A stretch of DNA of 50,978 nucleotides from Atribacteria bacterium SCGC AAA255-N14. GTDB lineage: Bacteria > Atribacterota > JS1 > SB-45 > 34-128. The notes under the pieces were generated by a model, which saw only the letters and a program-made list of their open reading frames with translations, searched no databases and was not told the origin of the DNA. Of the stretch, positions 34,841 to 44,437 are shown in pieces; the stretch's first letter is position 1; every line of letters starts with the position of its first letter. The stretch spans positions 1 through 50,978 of the forward strand of contig ASPC01000004.1 of the NCBI GenBank assembly GCA_000405345.1, written 5' to 3'. Made by a program: the position numbers and the translations under genes.

Positions 34841-35779
34841 TTAATAGTTTGGTTTACTGAATTCGTAAATACGGTAAAGTACATCTTTGTGAATGGGAAC
34901 TAATAAAGCATTAATTGTAGTAGATAAAGGTACTTCCATTCCCACCAAAACATATTCAAGTTCCCCGGTTTTTTCATCAGTTACATATTTTAAGGTATTC
35001 ATAGTGGCACCTTTGAGAAAACCTTCCAATTTCCCAGTAGTTAACATGATTACATTATGTTGCTCAGCAATCTCAGAAGTTGTCTCTGAACAAATTTGAA
35101 TACCTTGTAGAATTTTAACAAGTCCTGCTTCAGCCCTTAGTATGGCTTCCTCTTTAGCCATAATACGACCGGTTTGTGCATCCGGGGCATTCTGAGGTAT
35201 AGTCCCTTCTCCGTAGGCAATAGCCATATTTCGCTTGTAATCTATATAATCTATTCCCCCAACCATATCTGTGGTACTATAAACTTTAGCACTTCCTCCT
35301 TCTTCAGGTGCAACTATAGTTCTGCCAGCACCATCTGCTTCTCCTGTAATAATTGTTACCCGACATTGAGTAAGGAAATTAGAAATTTTATTCGCTTCTC
35401 TAATCTTGCGTGCATCTTCTAGAGCAATAATAAAATTTCCTTTTATCACAGTACCTACTAATTCTTTTACTTTAACAATATAGGGATTTGCGCCTATTCG
35501 AGCTGTCTGCATAGCCTCATCTAATGTATCCGTATATTGCACTAAACCAATTTTTTCACATAAGAGAGGGTCAGCGATAAGTAAAGTGTATACGGGTTGC
35601 TTAGTTCCTTCCTCATCAATAGTAAGTATTTCAGGATAAAGAACCGCATCAGCTTTCAATCCAGTAGCATCGATAATTAACCCGGTATATTCTTGAGAAA
35701 ATACACCTCCTGCAAAAGTAATAATTGTCGCTAGCACCAATACTATTACTGTAATAAAAAATCTCACTTTCTTAAACAT
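34841..35779 (-). CDS. LPP20 (FlgP-like) family envelope protein
   Basis: A 312-aa protein with a signal peptide ('ITVIVLVLATIITFAGGVFS'), no lipobox. The middle and C-terminal part match LPP20: 'GRIMAKEEAILRAEAGLVKI' and 'GVQIC'-type strands, then 'LEGFLKGATMNTLKYV' and 'EYVLVGMEVPL'. FlgP, an LPP20 family member, forms an outer-membrane ring around flagella in Vibrio and Campylobacter. Here it accompanies FlgT-like proteins without flagellar genes. AGGAGG precedes the ATG; it is likely the first gene of the FlgP/FlgT/TPR unit. Confidence 0.82.
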   Translation of the reverse strand: MFKKVRFFITVIVLVLATIITFAGGVFSQEYTGLIIDATGLKADAVLYPEILTIDEEGTKQPVYTLLIADPLLCEKIGLVQYTDTLDEAMQTARIGANPYIVKVKELVGTVIKGNFIIALEDARKIREANKISNFLTQCRVTIITGEADGAGRTIVAPEEGGSAKVYSTTDMVGGIDYIDYKRNMAIAYGEGTIPQNAPDAQTGRIMAKEEAILRAEAGLVKILQGIQICSETTSEIAEQHNVIMLTTGKLEGFLKGATMNTLKYVTDEKTGELEYVLVGMEVPLSTTINALLVPIHKDVLYRIYEFSKPNY

Positions 35780-35878
35780 TTTTCTTCCTCCTTTATTTTT
35801 AATATTTTTAGAATATTAGATATTACTTAAATAATCAGAAGTCCATAATTATTATTTCTAACATGATGCAATTCTAAT

Positions 35879-36117
35879 TTATCTTTTAAAGATATAAAGT
35901 CCCCATTGCAAATCAAGGGCAACAAATTCCCAACCTTTACTGGACATATCATTTAGAAGTTTTTCATATTGGCTTGAATTTCCTATAGATCTCCCTTATA
36001 TAACCTTATATTGAACCTGACCACTTGCAATAGCCTCTGTTTTTTTAGAAAGAAGCTGCCTATACTTAATGCAACCATAATTATTAATATTACTTTAATA
36101 TGTCGATTTTCTTTCAT
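35879..36117 (-). pseudogene. small secreted DUF4177-like gene, frameshifted
   Basis: ATG 36117 has AAGGAGG 7 nt upstream and begins a signal peptide ('VILIIMVALSIGSFF'). A frameshift at a seven-A run leads into 'TEAIASGQVQYKVI', an in-frame TAA, then 'SQYEKLLNDMSSKGWEFVAL' and 'YIFKR'. The pattern Q-Y-K-V ... L-N ... GWE-V is that of DUF4177. With one frameshift and one stop it is probably dead. Confidence 0.6.
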
Positions 36118-36543
36118 ATTTTGCCTCCTTTTCCATTCTCTGTTTGTAACTATATTTAATAATTTTTATAATCTAACACCTCCCAAAATTTAATCTTTTT
36201 TTAAATTCTGATAGAGTTCTATTTGATAATGGTTCTTTTACTTAAAAATATAGATACATTTAGCATCTTGTTTTTTCAGTACTTTTTCATTATTTTAATT
36301 ACATTAGGCGGAAATGTAGTTGCAGTCTTCAACTTCTTCCATTTTCTCATATGCTTTTATTCTTTTTCGAAGTAGGTGATTTGAATATACTGAATATTCA
36401 GATTACTCTTTAGTTGATTATTACTTATAATTATAGATTTATTTTCTTTTCATTTATAATCATCCTTAAATTTAATGGTTATTTATACTCTTTAAATTCT
36501 CAGTTTCATACTCTTAAGCACTGTTACCTTGTTTAATCTCTTA
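36118..36543. other. AT-rich intergenic stretch
   Basis: No gene or structured element that I can support between the DUF4177 relic and the VWA-NlpC gene. Confidence 0.4.
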
Positions 36544-38766
36544 TTAAGGCTTCTCTATTAATTTTATTGAATTTTCTGTTGACCTAATTACAAGTGGCTG
36601 GTCTGGAATATCTCTTATTTGAACATCTTTAACTAAAAGGAAAACTTCACCGTCAATAACAATTTCAATACTATAAGTATCGTTTGTACGAGCCCCTTTT
36701 TCTGAAACTACATTTAGTAAATAATTTCCTATTTTCTTTTCTGGAGCAAGTATTGTATCATCTAACTCACCATTTCCATCTATGTCACTAACGTAATAAT
36801 AAAAAGCACCGGGTATTTCATAAACATCTTTAGTGATTGTAAGACCATCAGGATCTGTAATAATCAAATCTACAGGTGAAGTAGTACGGAACTCAATGCC
36901 TATCCTTGGTTTTGTAATCCTGCGGAAACCAACAAAGCCATTACGGAATTTTAGCTCTTCTTTCTTGGACCAAATGATACCACGATCGTAATCATAAGCT
37001 TCTACTACATCATAGGAACTCCCATCCAAACCTACATACATAGCTACATGGTCCATCTTTTCATCTCCATCATAATCAAAGAATAATAAATCACCCGATT
37101 TTAAATTTTCTTCTGATATACTTTCTTCAAAGTTATACCAATATTGAGGGTTAGCCCCTTGGTATTTTACAGGATTATCGTCACTTGAGAACTCTGTAGC
37201 CCCATAAGACTTGTTATATGACCAAAAAATAAGTCCTGAGCAATCAAGACCGCTTCCTCTGTCAAGGGCACTCCCATTCCAATACGTATACTCTTCAAAA
37301 ATTTCCTCAGGTTCAAGAAATTTCATTTTTGTATAGCAGAATCCTTTTCCACCCCACAAATAATTTGCTCCTATAACATTTTTAGCAAGCCCTGCAGCAG
37401 AAAGCTTTTTTTCAGGTGGATTATATTCTTTAGTATCTTCTCCATACAGTTGACTATGATTTAACACAACTGATAAATAGCCTTCGGTAACACCAGTATC
37501 ATCTGTAAATGTAATAATATACTGTTGTTCAATGCGTTGTTTTATATCCTCATAGATACCTTCTAATTTAGAACTTGTAGGAGCATAAAAATATTCTCCA
37601 CCCGTTCCATATGCAATTTCCTCAAGGTCATTCTCTGTTGTACTATAATCCCTTAAAATATTTTCTCGTGTAAAATTGAAACCCTGTAGTCCAATTGTGT
37701 AAATGGGAATATTAAGCTCTTTTGCCTTGTTAATAAGTAAGCTGTTATCTGGATACTCCCACCATGTTCCATCATCAAAATTATAATCTCCACCACCGTG
37801 AGCAGAAGAACTATAATTCTCCCCACCATCAGTTAGAGCTATAACTGCTTTACATGTATTTGTTTCATTTGCAGTATCTTCAATCCCTTTCCAAATAGCA
37901 TCATATAAAGCAGTGCCTCCATTACTATATAAATCATCTATGGCATAATTTAAAGCCACTTTATCACTAGTGAAGGGTTGGTCTACAGTAGCATCATCAC
38001 CAAAACTAATTACTTCTGCTCTATCTGCAAAGTCCATAAAATTCACAAATGCTTTGGCACCTGTTTTCGCATCATTTAAAGGCTGGTCATCACTATATTC
38101 ACCTTCCATACTCCCACTTCTGTCTATGACTAAAGAAATGGAAGCAGGCTTACTGACTTCTCCAAAAGCCTGTTCTACACTTTTTATATTTTCCTTATTT
38201 ATAGGATTTCCGTTAATTTCTAATCCAAAATTATCTGCTCCTATCATTGGAACATTATTACCCGGATCAATCACCGAGACATAGATTTTTACTTCAGGGT
38301 ATTCAGAATCGTCTATCTGGTTAATGATAATATCCCAATGATCTGCCTCTGTACTTGGTAAACTAACTGCTCCACTTGTTCCAATAGAAACTGTAGTGTC
38401 TGGTTCAATTATTGCTTGGGTGGTAAGAGCATTGTAGCCAGAATTAATAGGCGGTTCTATAAGAAGATTTACTACCCCTGTTTCTAAATCTTCAAGTAAA
38501 AAATACCCATTAATATTTGTAAAAACAAACTCATATGAACCTTGCAAACTAATCCTTGCTCCAGGCAATGGTTTATATCCAGTAGGCACCTGATTAATTT
38601 CTCTAATTATTATTACACCTTTATTATCTGTATCGGGAACAAAAACATATCCTTCAAGACTACCATATTGCCGAAACAAAGAACACCCATTTAATAATAA
38701 GAGTAAAAGTATGCCTAAAATCATAAGATAAATTAATATTAATTTAAAATACTTTTTTCTTATCAC
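36544..38766 (-). CDS. lipoprotein with CarboxypepD_reg-like, VWA and NlpC/P60 domains
   Basis: About 740 aa; positions below count from the in-frame GTG at 38775. GTG 38766 is preferred because AGAGG lies 8 nt before it. The lipobox is LLLNGC (Cys31). Residues about 36-130 form a carboxypeptidase-regulatory fold. A VWA domain (about 205-420) has MIDAS residues D218-R-S-G-S222 and 'LTDGGENYS'. An NlpC/P60 domain (about 470-625) has Cys512 in 'GLDCSGLIFW' and His576 in 'DHVAMYVG', in the standard, not permuted, order. A C-terminal Ig-like part follows. It is likely an anchored D,L-endopeptidase that binds a partner through VWA. It is unlike the two permuted NlpC proteins in this window. Confidence 0.88.
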   Translation of the reverse strand: MIRKKYFKLILIYLMILGILLLLLLNGCSLFRQYGSLEGYVFVPDTDNKGVIIIREINQVPTGYKPLPGARISLQGSYEFVFTNINGYFLLEDLETGVVNLLIEPPINSGYNALTTQAIIEPDTTVSIGTSGAVSLPSTEADHWDIIINQIDDSEYPEVKIYVSVIDPGNNVPMIGADNFGLEINGNPINKENIKSVEQAFGEVSKPASISLVIDRSGSMEGEYSDDQPLNDAKTGAKAFVNFMDFADRAEVISFGDDATVDQPFTSDKVALNYAIDDLYSNGGTALYDAIWKGIEDTANETNTCKAVIALTDGGENYSSSAHGGGDYNFDDGTWWEYPDNSLLINKAKELNIPIYTIGLQGFNFTRENILRDYSTTENDLEEIAYGTGGEYFYAPTSSKLEGIYEDIKQRIEQQYIITFTDDTGVTEGYLSVVLNHSQLYGEDTKEYNPPEKKLSAAGLAKNVIGANYLWGGKGFCYTKMKFLEPEEIFEEYTYWNGSALDRGSGLDCSGLIFWSYNKSYGATEFSSDDNPVKYQGANPQYWYNFEESISEENLKSGDLLFFDYDGDEKMDHVAMYVGLDGSSYDVVEAYDYDRGIIWSKKEELKFRNGFVGFRRITKPRIGIEFRTTSPVDLIITDPDGLTITKDVYEIPGAFYYYVSDIDGNGELDDTILAPEKKIGNYLLNVVSEKGARTNDTYSIEIVIDGEVFLLVKDVQIRDIPDQPLVIRSTENSIKLIEKP

Positions 38767-38844
38767 TTTATTCACCTCTCATAAAAAAATATTGAACTTT
38801 TATATAAATTAAAACATATCAAAGCATTTAACAACGTTTCCTAA

Positions 38845-38911
38845 ATTACTAATTAAAAGGGTAAAATAACATAAAGAAAAACTCTATCATTTCGCCCTTT
38901 AAATTAGTAAT
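38845..38911. other. long imperfect inverted repeat between envelope genes
   Basis: ATTACTAATTAAAAGGG (38845-38861) pairs with CCCTTTAAATTAGTAAT (38895-38911) with one mismatch and a 33-nt loop. A T-run follows only on the + strand, opposite to the genes. It may be a transcript-stabilising hairpin or an operator-like site. Confidence 0.4.
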
Positions 38912-38973
38912 ATTTTTTGTAATTAATCTCAATTTTAAAATCATGCATCAGTTAAGTTATTATCCACTTTTTT

Positions 38974-39927
38974 TCACCTCATCACTTCCACGATATCAGT
39001 CTGCTGGATAGGTATATTTCTATATTTGGTAGTAACCAGGGCAATGGAGAGTTTATCTTTCACTGTTTTTATCCTCGCCTGAGCAAGTATATCTAATTCT
39101 CTATCCAAAATCTCGTTGGTCTTGGGGTCAAGTATTACCTCTCCTTCCCGGTAGATTCTTATTTCCTCTCCTATTCTTATACCAGAGCTTGCTCCCAGAT
39201 TTATATAGACCTGAACTATACCACCGGAAGAAGTAGAGACTACCTTTACCACATAACCTTCCAGGGGTGCTAAATTTACGGCTATATTCTTTTGATCAAT
39301 TTTAGTGGAAAAATCTAGGGATACTTTTTCACAGATTAGTTGGACTGCTGAGAGAACATCTACTGCTTCCTGATGAGAGAATCCTATACCACCAGGAATA
39401 GGAATGGGCAATACACCGGAAATACCAGATTTAGAAGCTTTTTCTTCTTGGACTGTAGAATAGAGGATTTCTCCGGTAGTTACATCTATGATACGAATAG
39501 TCATGACCACTTTTACCGAAGATTTTTTAACATTTAAAGGGCCAATTTTTATTCCTCCCCCTTTGGCAAAAGCTATATTAGTTAGACTCCCGGTAAGTAT
39601 GACATCTACTCCGATCATTTTTCCTAATTTTACAGCAGTAGTCTGGTCTACCAAACCAGAAAAGTTTTGGAAGTTCTGTTCTTGCAAGAGTAAGTCAAGT
39701 TTGGCTCTTTCAAATACCCGAAAACGATTAGTGCTAAGCAAGGCATTAATCATCAGTTCGGTAGCACCTAGGGATAAAGGAGAATCGCTCCTCCAGATAT
39801 AACCAGGGGCAGAAGAGGTTATTCCTACTACCGCTATACGGGGTAATTCTTGAGAAAAACCTAGATTAGAAAGAAGCAAGACTAAACAGACTATCATAAT
39901 CACTAAAACTAGTTTTTTATTTATCAT
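38974..39927 (-). CDS. CsgG-like protein with C-terminal FlgT_C-like domain
   Basis: A 317-aa protein with a signal peptide ('VIMIVCLVLLLSNLGFSQ'). The CsgG-like part (about 28-210) shows 'PRIAVVGITSSAPGYIW', 'RVFERAKLDLLLQEQNF', 'AVKLGKMIGVDVILTGSL' and 'MTIRIIDVTTGEILYSTVQE'. The C-terminal barrel (about 220-317) is FlgT_C-like, ending 'DIVEVMR'. It is paralogous to 15538-16434, with the same ends. AAGGAG lies 7 nt before the ATG. The upstream CsgG-PEGA gene ends 59 nt away, so they form an operon. Confidence 0.83.
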   Translation of the reverse strand: MINKKLVLVIMIVCLVLLLSNLGFSQELPRIAVVGITSSAPGYIWRSDSPLSLGATELMINALLSTNRFRVFERAKLDLLLQEQNFQNFSGLVDQTTAVKLGKMIGVDVILTGSLTNIAFAKGGGIKIGPLNVKKSSVKVVMTIRIIDVTTGEILYSTVQEEKASKSGISGVLPIPIPGGIGFSHQEAVDVLSAVQLICEKVSLDFSTKIDQKNIAVNLAPLEGYVVKVVSTSSGGIVQVYINLGASSGIRIGEEIRIYREGEVILDPKTNEILDRELDILAQARIKTVKDKLSIALVTTKYRNIPIQQTDIVEVMR

Positions 39928-39986
39928 TCTATCTCCTTATTTTTACTATTTTTCTAATTTATCTAATATTTTTTATAAGTGATGAG

Positions 39987-40877
39987 CTATTCAGTAGATG
40001 GAGTTATACCAATATTTACATTGAGATCAGAACTATCCTGAACGGGAACAGCTTTACTTAGTTTCGCATTTATTTTTAAAGCAGAGTTTACTAAAATTTT
40101 CTTTACCCAGGGTTCATAACCGCTCAAGCTTATCCTGATTTCTAATACCTTTCCCTCTTCCAAAGACAACTCACAGGGAGTATTGCCATAAAATATACCG
40201 CTGATTTCTACATCTGCTCCGATCGGTTCTGAATTTACTGGCACTAATATTACTTTCGGAGCTTTAGTAACCTCTGGAGTTGTAGCTATCATCCTTTGTC
40301 TTAGACTATTAATCGATTTTAATATTGCCTGCTTCATTAAATTTTGATAGATGCTATAGGTCTGTCCTGAGATATTGGCATTTTGAGTACTAATAGGAAG
40401 CTCTTGAGCTGCTACATCTTGATCGATAAAAAATATAGTGCCCCTTTCGGCATCTACTATCCTTAATCCAATAGTAACCGAAATTGCAGTCCTCTTGGTA
40501 GTAACACCATACCCTTGAAATTTAGTAACTTTATGGGTAATGTCAACAACATTACCGGTAGCTAAATATCTTGCCCCTAACATCTTCCCTAATTGAATAG
40601 CATAAGAAGGATCTACCAAACCAGAAGCAGTATTAAATCCTATTTCTTCTACTGATTTTTGTACGCTAAGTCGATCTAATAAGGTAAACATGGCCGATTT
40701 AGATAGAGTGCTTTCCAAAAATTGTAATCCCATATTCTCCAGGTCGGGACAGCTTACATTAGAGTGATTTTCAAAGGATACAACCGCCAGGGTGGGTAAA
40801 TAATATTCTGTAGCGGAAACAATAACTGGGACAAAAAAAATACAAATTAATATTAACAAAATTAGATACTTTTTCAT
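39987..40877 (-). CDS. CsgG-PEGA envelope protein
   Basis: A 296-aa protein with a signal peptide ('LILLILICIFFVPVIVSA'). Residues about 28-200 are CsgG-like ('LPTLAVVSFENHSNVSC', 'AIQLGKMLGARYLATGNVVD', 'IGLRIVDAERGTIFF'). Residues about 208-275 are a PEGA domain ('SEPIGADVEISGIFYGNTPC', then 'LSGYEPWVKKI'). PEGA domains are surface-associated beta folds. AGGAGG precedes the ATG. It is the first gene of a pair with the CsgG-FlgT_C protein. Confidence 0.82.
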   Translation of the reverse strand: MKKYLILLILICIFFVPVIVSATEYYLPTLAVVSFENHSNVSCPDLENMGLQFLESTLSKSAMFTLLDRLSVQKSVEEIGFNTASGLVDPSYAIQLGKMLGARYLATGNVVDITHKVTKFQGYGVTTKRTAISVTIGLRIVDAERGTIFFIDQDVAAQELPISTQNANISGQTYSIYQNLMKQAILKSINSLRQRMIATTPEVTKAPKVILVPVNSEPIGADVEISGIFYGNTPCELSLEEGKVLEIRISLSGYEPWVKKILVNSALKINAKLSKAVPVQDSSDLNVNIGITPSTE

Positions 40878-41020
40878 TTTAATTTCCTCCTTGAAATTTA
40901 TTTAATATTTTTATTCCTGCAGAAATTTAATATTCTTTAAGCAAATATAACCACCTCTCAATGTATTTTACATTTAATAAGAGTCACATATTTATATTTA
41001 TTATTTACAATATTTATTAA

Positions 41021-43609
41021 TTAATCACAGTAAACAGAGATGTAGTTGGTGTCTTTATAGATATCATAAAGACTCCCTGAATAGTCCCTTATCTGTTGAC
41101 CCAGGGAGAGAACCTCTCCAATCTTATAGTTTCCACAGATGGTATTCTTATCAGCGTCACTACTTCCGCCGATAGTAGTTGTGTTTGAAATATTATAAAT
41201 TCCGCCACCAGTAGAACCAGCAGAATTACCGGAGATAGTACTTCCAGTGATGGTTAATGGTAAGCTACAATAACGATTACATATTCCGCCACCCCAGTTT
41301 TCAGCAGAATTACCGGAGATAGTACTTCCAGTGATGGTTAAACTGCCATTTAAATTATTTATTCCGCCACCGTGAATATCAGCATAATTATCAGAAATAG
41401 TACTTGTATTAATAGTAAAATTACCTTTGCAATTATAAATTCCACCACCACTATAACCAGAAGAATTATCGGATATGGTACTTCCAGTGACGGTTATTGA
41501 ACCATAATAATTATAAATTCCACCACCCTCAAAACCAACGGAATTACCAGAAATAGTGCTTCCAGTGACGGTTATTGTACCTTTGTAATTATATATTCCA
41601 CCGCCACCATCCCAAACAGTAGAATTACCAGAGATAGTACAATTTTTTATAATCAAATTTCCGTTAGTATATATTCCTCTTCCCTTATTACCACTTGCGT
41701 GAGTAATAGTAAAACCTTCCAGGGCAGTGCCTTCCCGGGGAGAGTCAGATATGACTGTTTCTGAATCGTCATTTCCCTGAATAATGGTTGAAGAGGCACC
41801 ATTTGTACTTCGTAGGATAATCTTTTTAATAAAGGGGAAGGTGATACTCTCATCATAGGTTCCATTAGAAACTTCAATAGTATCATCATTGTCCGCATCA
41901 TCAAGAGCTGATTGAATAGTATTATAATATGTGCCCTTGTTAATATTATGTACTAATCCAGGAGCCACACTGGTGAAAGTAGCAGTTATGGTATGATCTT
42001 GAGTTACATTAGTAAAGGTATATGAATTTTCTGGTCCTATCGAACTTCCATCTACCAGAACATCATTTATACTGTAACCAGTATCAGGGGTAATGGTAAA
42101 TGATTTATCTGAACCTTGGTTTACGGTTACACTTCCGGATGGACTTATAGATCCATGTAATCCAGCAGAGGCAGTGATTGTATAGGTTTCTAGGGTAACT
42201 AATGTACCTGTAAAATCAATATCATTAGTATTTTCATTAACTTTTCTAGCAGAAGGTTCGAAAGTATATCCATCTTTTTGTGGAGTTATATTCCACTCTT
42301 GCCCAAGTTTATCACTAGACCAGTAACCACCTGAATTAGTTAATATTTCAAATGAATCATTCAATGACACTAATTTAAAATTAAGGGTTACATCAGGAAT
42401 CCCACTGCCTTGTGCATCACTCACCTTACCTGAAACATTATAGCCTTCAGCAGGAACAGTTTTGTTATATTGTTCTGCAGGGGTGAGAACACATGTAGGC
42501 CAAACACAAAGCGTACCATTTCCCTCAGCCCAATCAGACACTAAACCTTCAAAATTGTTTATTCCGGCAATTTCGTAAGCTTTTTCCGCTAATCCAACAC
42601 AATTAAAGGTACCATAATCTCCTTTTACTAAATCTCCTTTTAACGTCCCCCAAAGAACACCAATAGATTGCCCCCAAGCATAAGGCAGTCCCACCATTCC
42701 TTTAGCCCAATCAACTATAATGTCTCTTTGTCCATTGGTTCCAGAAGTTAAAGCACCAGCTTCAGGCTGTCTTGCCCCCATATAAATTGCACTACTAGAA
42801 AAATCACTAATTGGGTTGTAATAGCTTCTTTGCACTCCATCGTTTAATGCTTCAATGACATTGTAATATTTAACGCCATCATAAACTAATTCTCCTACAT
42901 AAATCCCAACATGTCCGGGTCTCCATCCTTTAGCTTCTTTCTCCCAAGGTATTATCGATCCAAGTTTGTACAATAAGTCTCCGGGTTGAGGAAGGCCAAG
43001 ATTAGAAGATTGAGATGCATTTAAAATAGTAAAAGCATATGGACTATCCGTATCACCTGGTTCAAATATTATTTCTATGATATCGCTTGTATCTTTGTGC
43101 ATTTTTTTATTAATTGTTTTCTTATCCCACGATGAAGAAGCAGAGTTATAACGATAAACATTGACGACTGCATTGCTTGATGCTCCTGCATTGCTTAAAT
43201 CATCCTCTGTATAGGGAATTTCTAAGATACAATTAGTTTCAAGTGTGACATCAGAACTAATAGTTAAAGGGCATCGAAGAAAGTCTTGATTATTAGGGAG
43301 TTCTAATGCATATGGATTATCAAGATAGCTTATGGTAATATTTGCCATTGAACCTTTTTCATCCTTATTGGATGACATAGATGGGATAATCAATTTTACA
43401 CCATATATTGGACTTTCTTCATCAGTTACTTCGATGGTTCCTCCGATAGACAGATCAACTTTTTGTGATATAGCTTCGGTTGGTTCGGGAATATTTGAAT
43501 CTTCCGTGTCATTTGTAGGTGTTACCGGATTCCCTCCTCCACAACCGGAAAATAGTAATGCTGTTATGCTTAAAATTAATACAGTTAATATTATTTTGTT
43601 TCTCTTCAT
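41021..43609 (-). CDS. giant surface lipoprotein: permuted NlpC/P60, InlB-type repeat and beta-helix
   Basis: An 862-aa protein with lipobox LLFSGC (Cys23) and GGAGGG before the ATG. Domains: an N-terminal beta region (about 50-200) shared with the 2256-7283 protein; a circularly permuted NlpC/P60 domain with His233 in 'RPGHVGIYVG' and Cys337 in 'FNCVGLAEKAYE'; a CarboxypepD_reg-like fold (about 395-470); a divergent InlB B-repeat (about 480-550, 'FTITPDTGYSINDVLVDGSS'); and one right-handed beta-helix (about 555-862, opening 'KGTYYNTIQSALDDAD'). It is a shorter paralog of 2256-7283, lacking the M23 domain and the second helix. It sits directly behind a glycine riboswitch. Confidence 0.88.
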   Translation of the reverse strand: MKRNKIILTVLILSITALLFSGCGGGNPVTPTNDTEDSNIPEPTEAISQKVDLSIGGTIEVTDEESPIYGVKLIIPSMSSNKDEKGSMANITISYLDNPYALELPNNQDFLRCPLTISSDVTLETNCILEIPYTEDDLSNAGASSNAVVNVYRYNSASSSWDKKTINKKMHKDTSDIIEIIFEPGDTDSPYAFTILNASQSSNLGLPQPGDLLYKLGSIIPWEKEAKGWRPGHVGIYVGELVYDGVKYYNVIEALNDGVQRSYYNPISDFSSSAIYMGARQPEAGALTSGTNGQRDIIVDWAKGMVGLPYAWGQSIGVLWGTLKGDLVKGDYGTFNCVGLAEKAYEIAGINNFEGLVSDWAEGNGTLCVWPTCVLTPAEQYNKTVPAEGYNVSGKVSDAQGSGIPDVTLNFKLVSLNDSFEILTNSGGYWSSDKLGQEWNITPQKDGYTFEPSARKVNENTNDIDFTGTLVTLETYTITASAGLHGSISPSGSVTVNQGSDKSFTITPDTGYSINDVLVDGSSIGPENSYTFTNVTQDHTITATFTSVAPGLVHNINKGTYYNTIQSALDDADNDDTIEVSNGTYDESITFPFIKKIILRSTNGASSTIIQGNDDSETVISDSPREGTALEGFTITHASGNKGRGIYTNGNLIIKNCTISGNSTVWDGGGGIYNYKGTITVTGSTISGNSVGFEGGGIYNYYGSITVTGSTISDNSSGYSGGGIYNCKGNFTINTSTISDNYADIHGGGINNLNGSLTITGSTISGNSAENWGGGICNRYCSLPLTITGSTISGNSAGSTGGGIYNISNTTTIGGSSDADKNTICGNYKIGEVLSLGQQIRDYSGSLYDIYKDTNYISVYCD

Positions 43610-43666
43610 TTAACTTCCCTCCTGAAATATATTTAAATTAAAACAGATAATATTTTGAATTATAAA

Positions 43667-43720
43667 TAAAAAAGGACAGAATAAAAATAGTTATATTACT
43701 ATTTTTACTCTGTCCTTTTG
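43667..43720 (-). terminator. expression-platform terminator of glycine riboswitch 2
   Basis: On the minus strand the stem AAAGGACAGAGTAAAAATAG pairs with CTATTTTTATTCTGTCCTTT and is followed by a T-run. The stem uses the 3' GGACAG bases of aptamer 2. The same arrangement occurs at 2022-2074. Confidence 0.8.
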
Positions 43721-43966
43721 CCTGAAAGATTCTTCCTATAATAGATTAGGAAATAACTTTTTTAAAACTGACCTCTGTAAGGTTGTTCCCAATAATTAGG
43801 AATTGCCCCTTCGGTGCTTTTTATTATAAAGCTCTCCAGAGTTCTGTCCGGTAACGGTCCTTTTGCCTGAAAGTTTTGATACTTTTAATATCTTACCTCT
43901 TCGGCTCTTTTTCTTCTATGGTAAAAAGAAAAAGCCTCTCCTGTTACCTTCATACAGGTTATGATA
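43700..43966 (-). ncRNA. tandem glycine riboswitch, copy 2
   Basis: On the minus strand are two aptamers: GGAGAGGC, GCCGAAGAGG and CTTTCAGGCAAAAGGACC with GGTAAC/GTTACC closure, then CTGGAGAGC, ACCGAAGGGGCAA and CTTTCAGGCAAAAGGACAG. It is homologous to 1786-2038; loops differ in sequence while stems stay paired. It lies about 90 nt upstream of the giant lipoprotein gene at 43609, with no c-di-GMP element between. Confidence 0.93.
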
Positions 43967-44345
43967 TTATATTTTATTAATATATAATGATATACATTAT
44001 TAATTATATATTATTATGTTTTACTATATATTATATCTTTAAGTTATGTCTTTTTATTATATACGACAACGCAAAATGTAAATCCTTCTTTTTTATAAAA
44101 GTATTTTAAAAAATCTAATTTTCAATGGAAATATCTTTGGATTAAGATTTATTGTAATCTTGAAAAATCTTTTACTTGTTAACAGTTTATACCCAAAATA
44201 GCCTGATAATGTGGACAAATATGGAGTAAATAGGCATAATAAGAGGAATAATGATGGACAAAAGGCTAAAAGCGGGTATTTTAAGAAACTAAGAAAAATA
44301 GTCTTTAATTTAAGGGCATTTTAAGCAATAATTTTGAGTCTTTTG
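43967..44345. other. non-coding spacer upstream of glycine riboswitch 2
   Basis: Homologous in inverted orientation to 1386-1785. No gene is supported. It is AT-rich and should hold the riboswitch promoter. Confidence 0.5.
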
Positions 44346-44349
44346 GTAT

Positions 44350-44405
44350 AAATCATCAAACAAAAAAAATAAAGCTCATATACGACGTATTAGAGCTTCG
44401 GTGGT
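44350..44405 (-). terminator. Rho-independent terminator after cassette copy 2
   Basis: On the minus strand AAGCTC...ATACGTCGTAT...GAGCTT forms a stem followed by ATTTTTTTT. Compared with copy 1 several bases differ on both arms so that pairing is kept. Confidence 0.7.
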
Positions 44406-44437
44406 AAAAACGCTAAAACCCTTATATAGCAATGCTT

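Noticed and set aside
29086..35779. Flagellar locus
   Set aside because: FlgT/FlgP-like domains are present, but no hook, ring, rod, export or flagellin genes are.
43667..43966. Glycine cleavage (gcv) operon expected near a glycine riboswitch
   Set aside because: No gcvT, gcvH, gcvP or glycine transporter gene is present near either riboswitch; the adjacent genes are lipoproteins.
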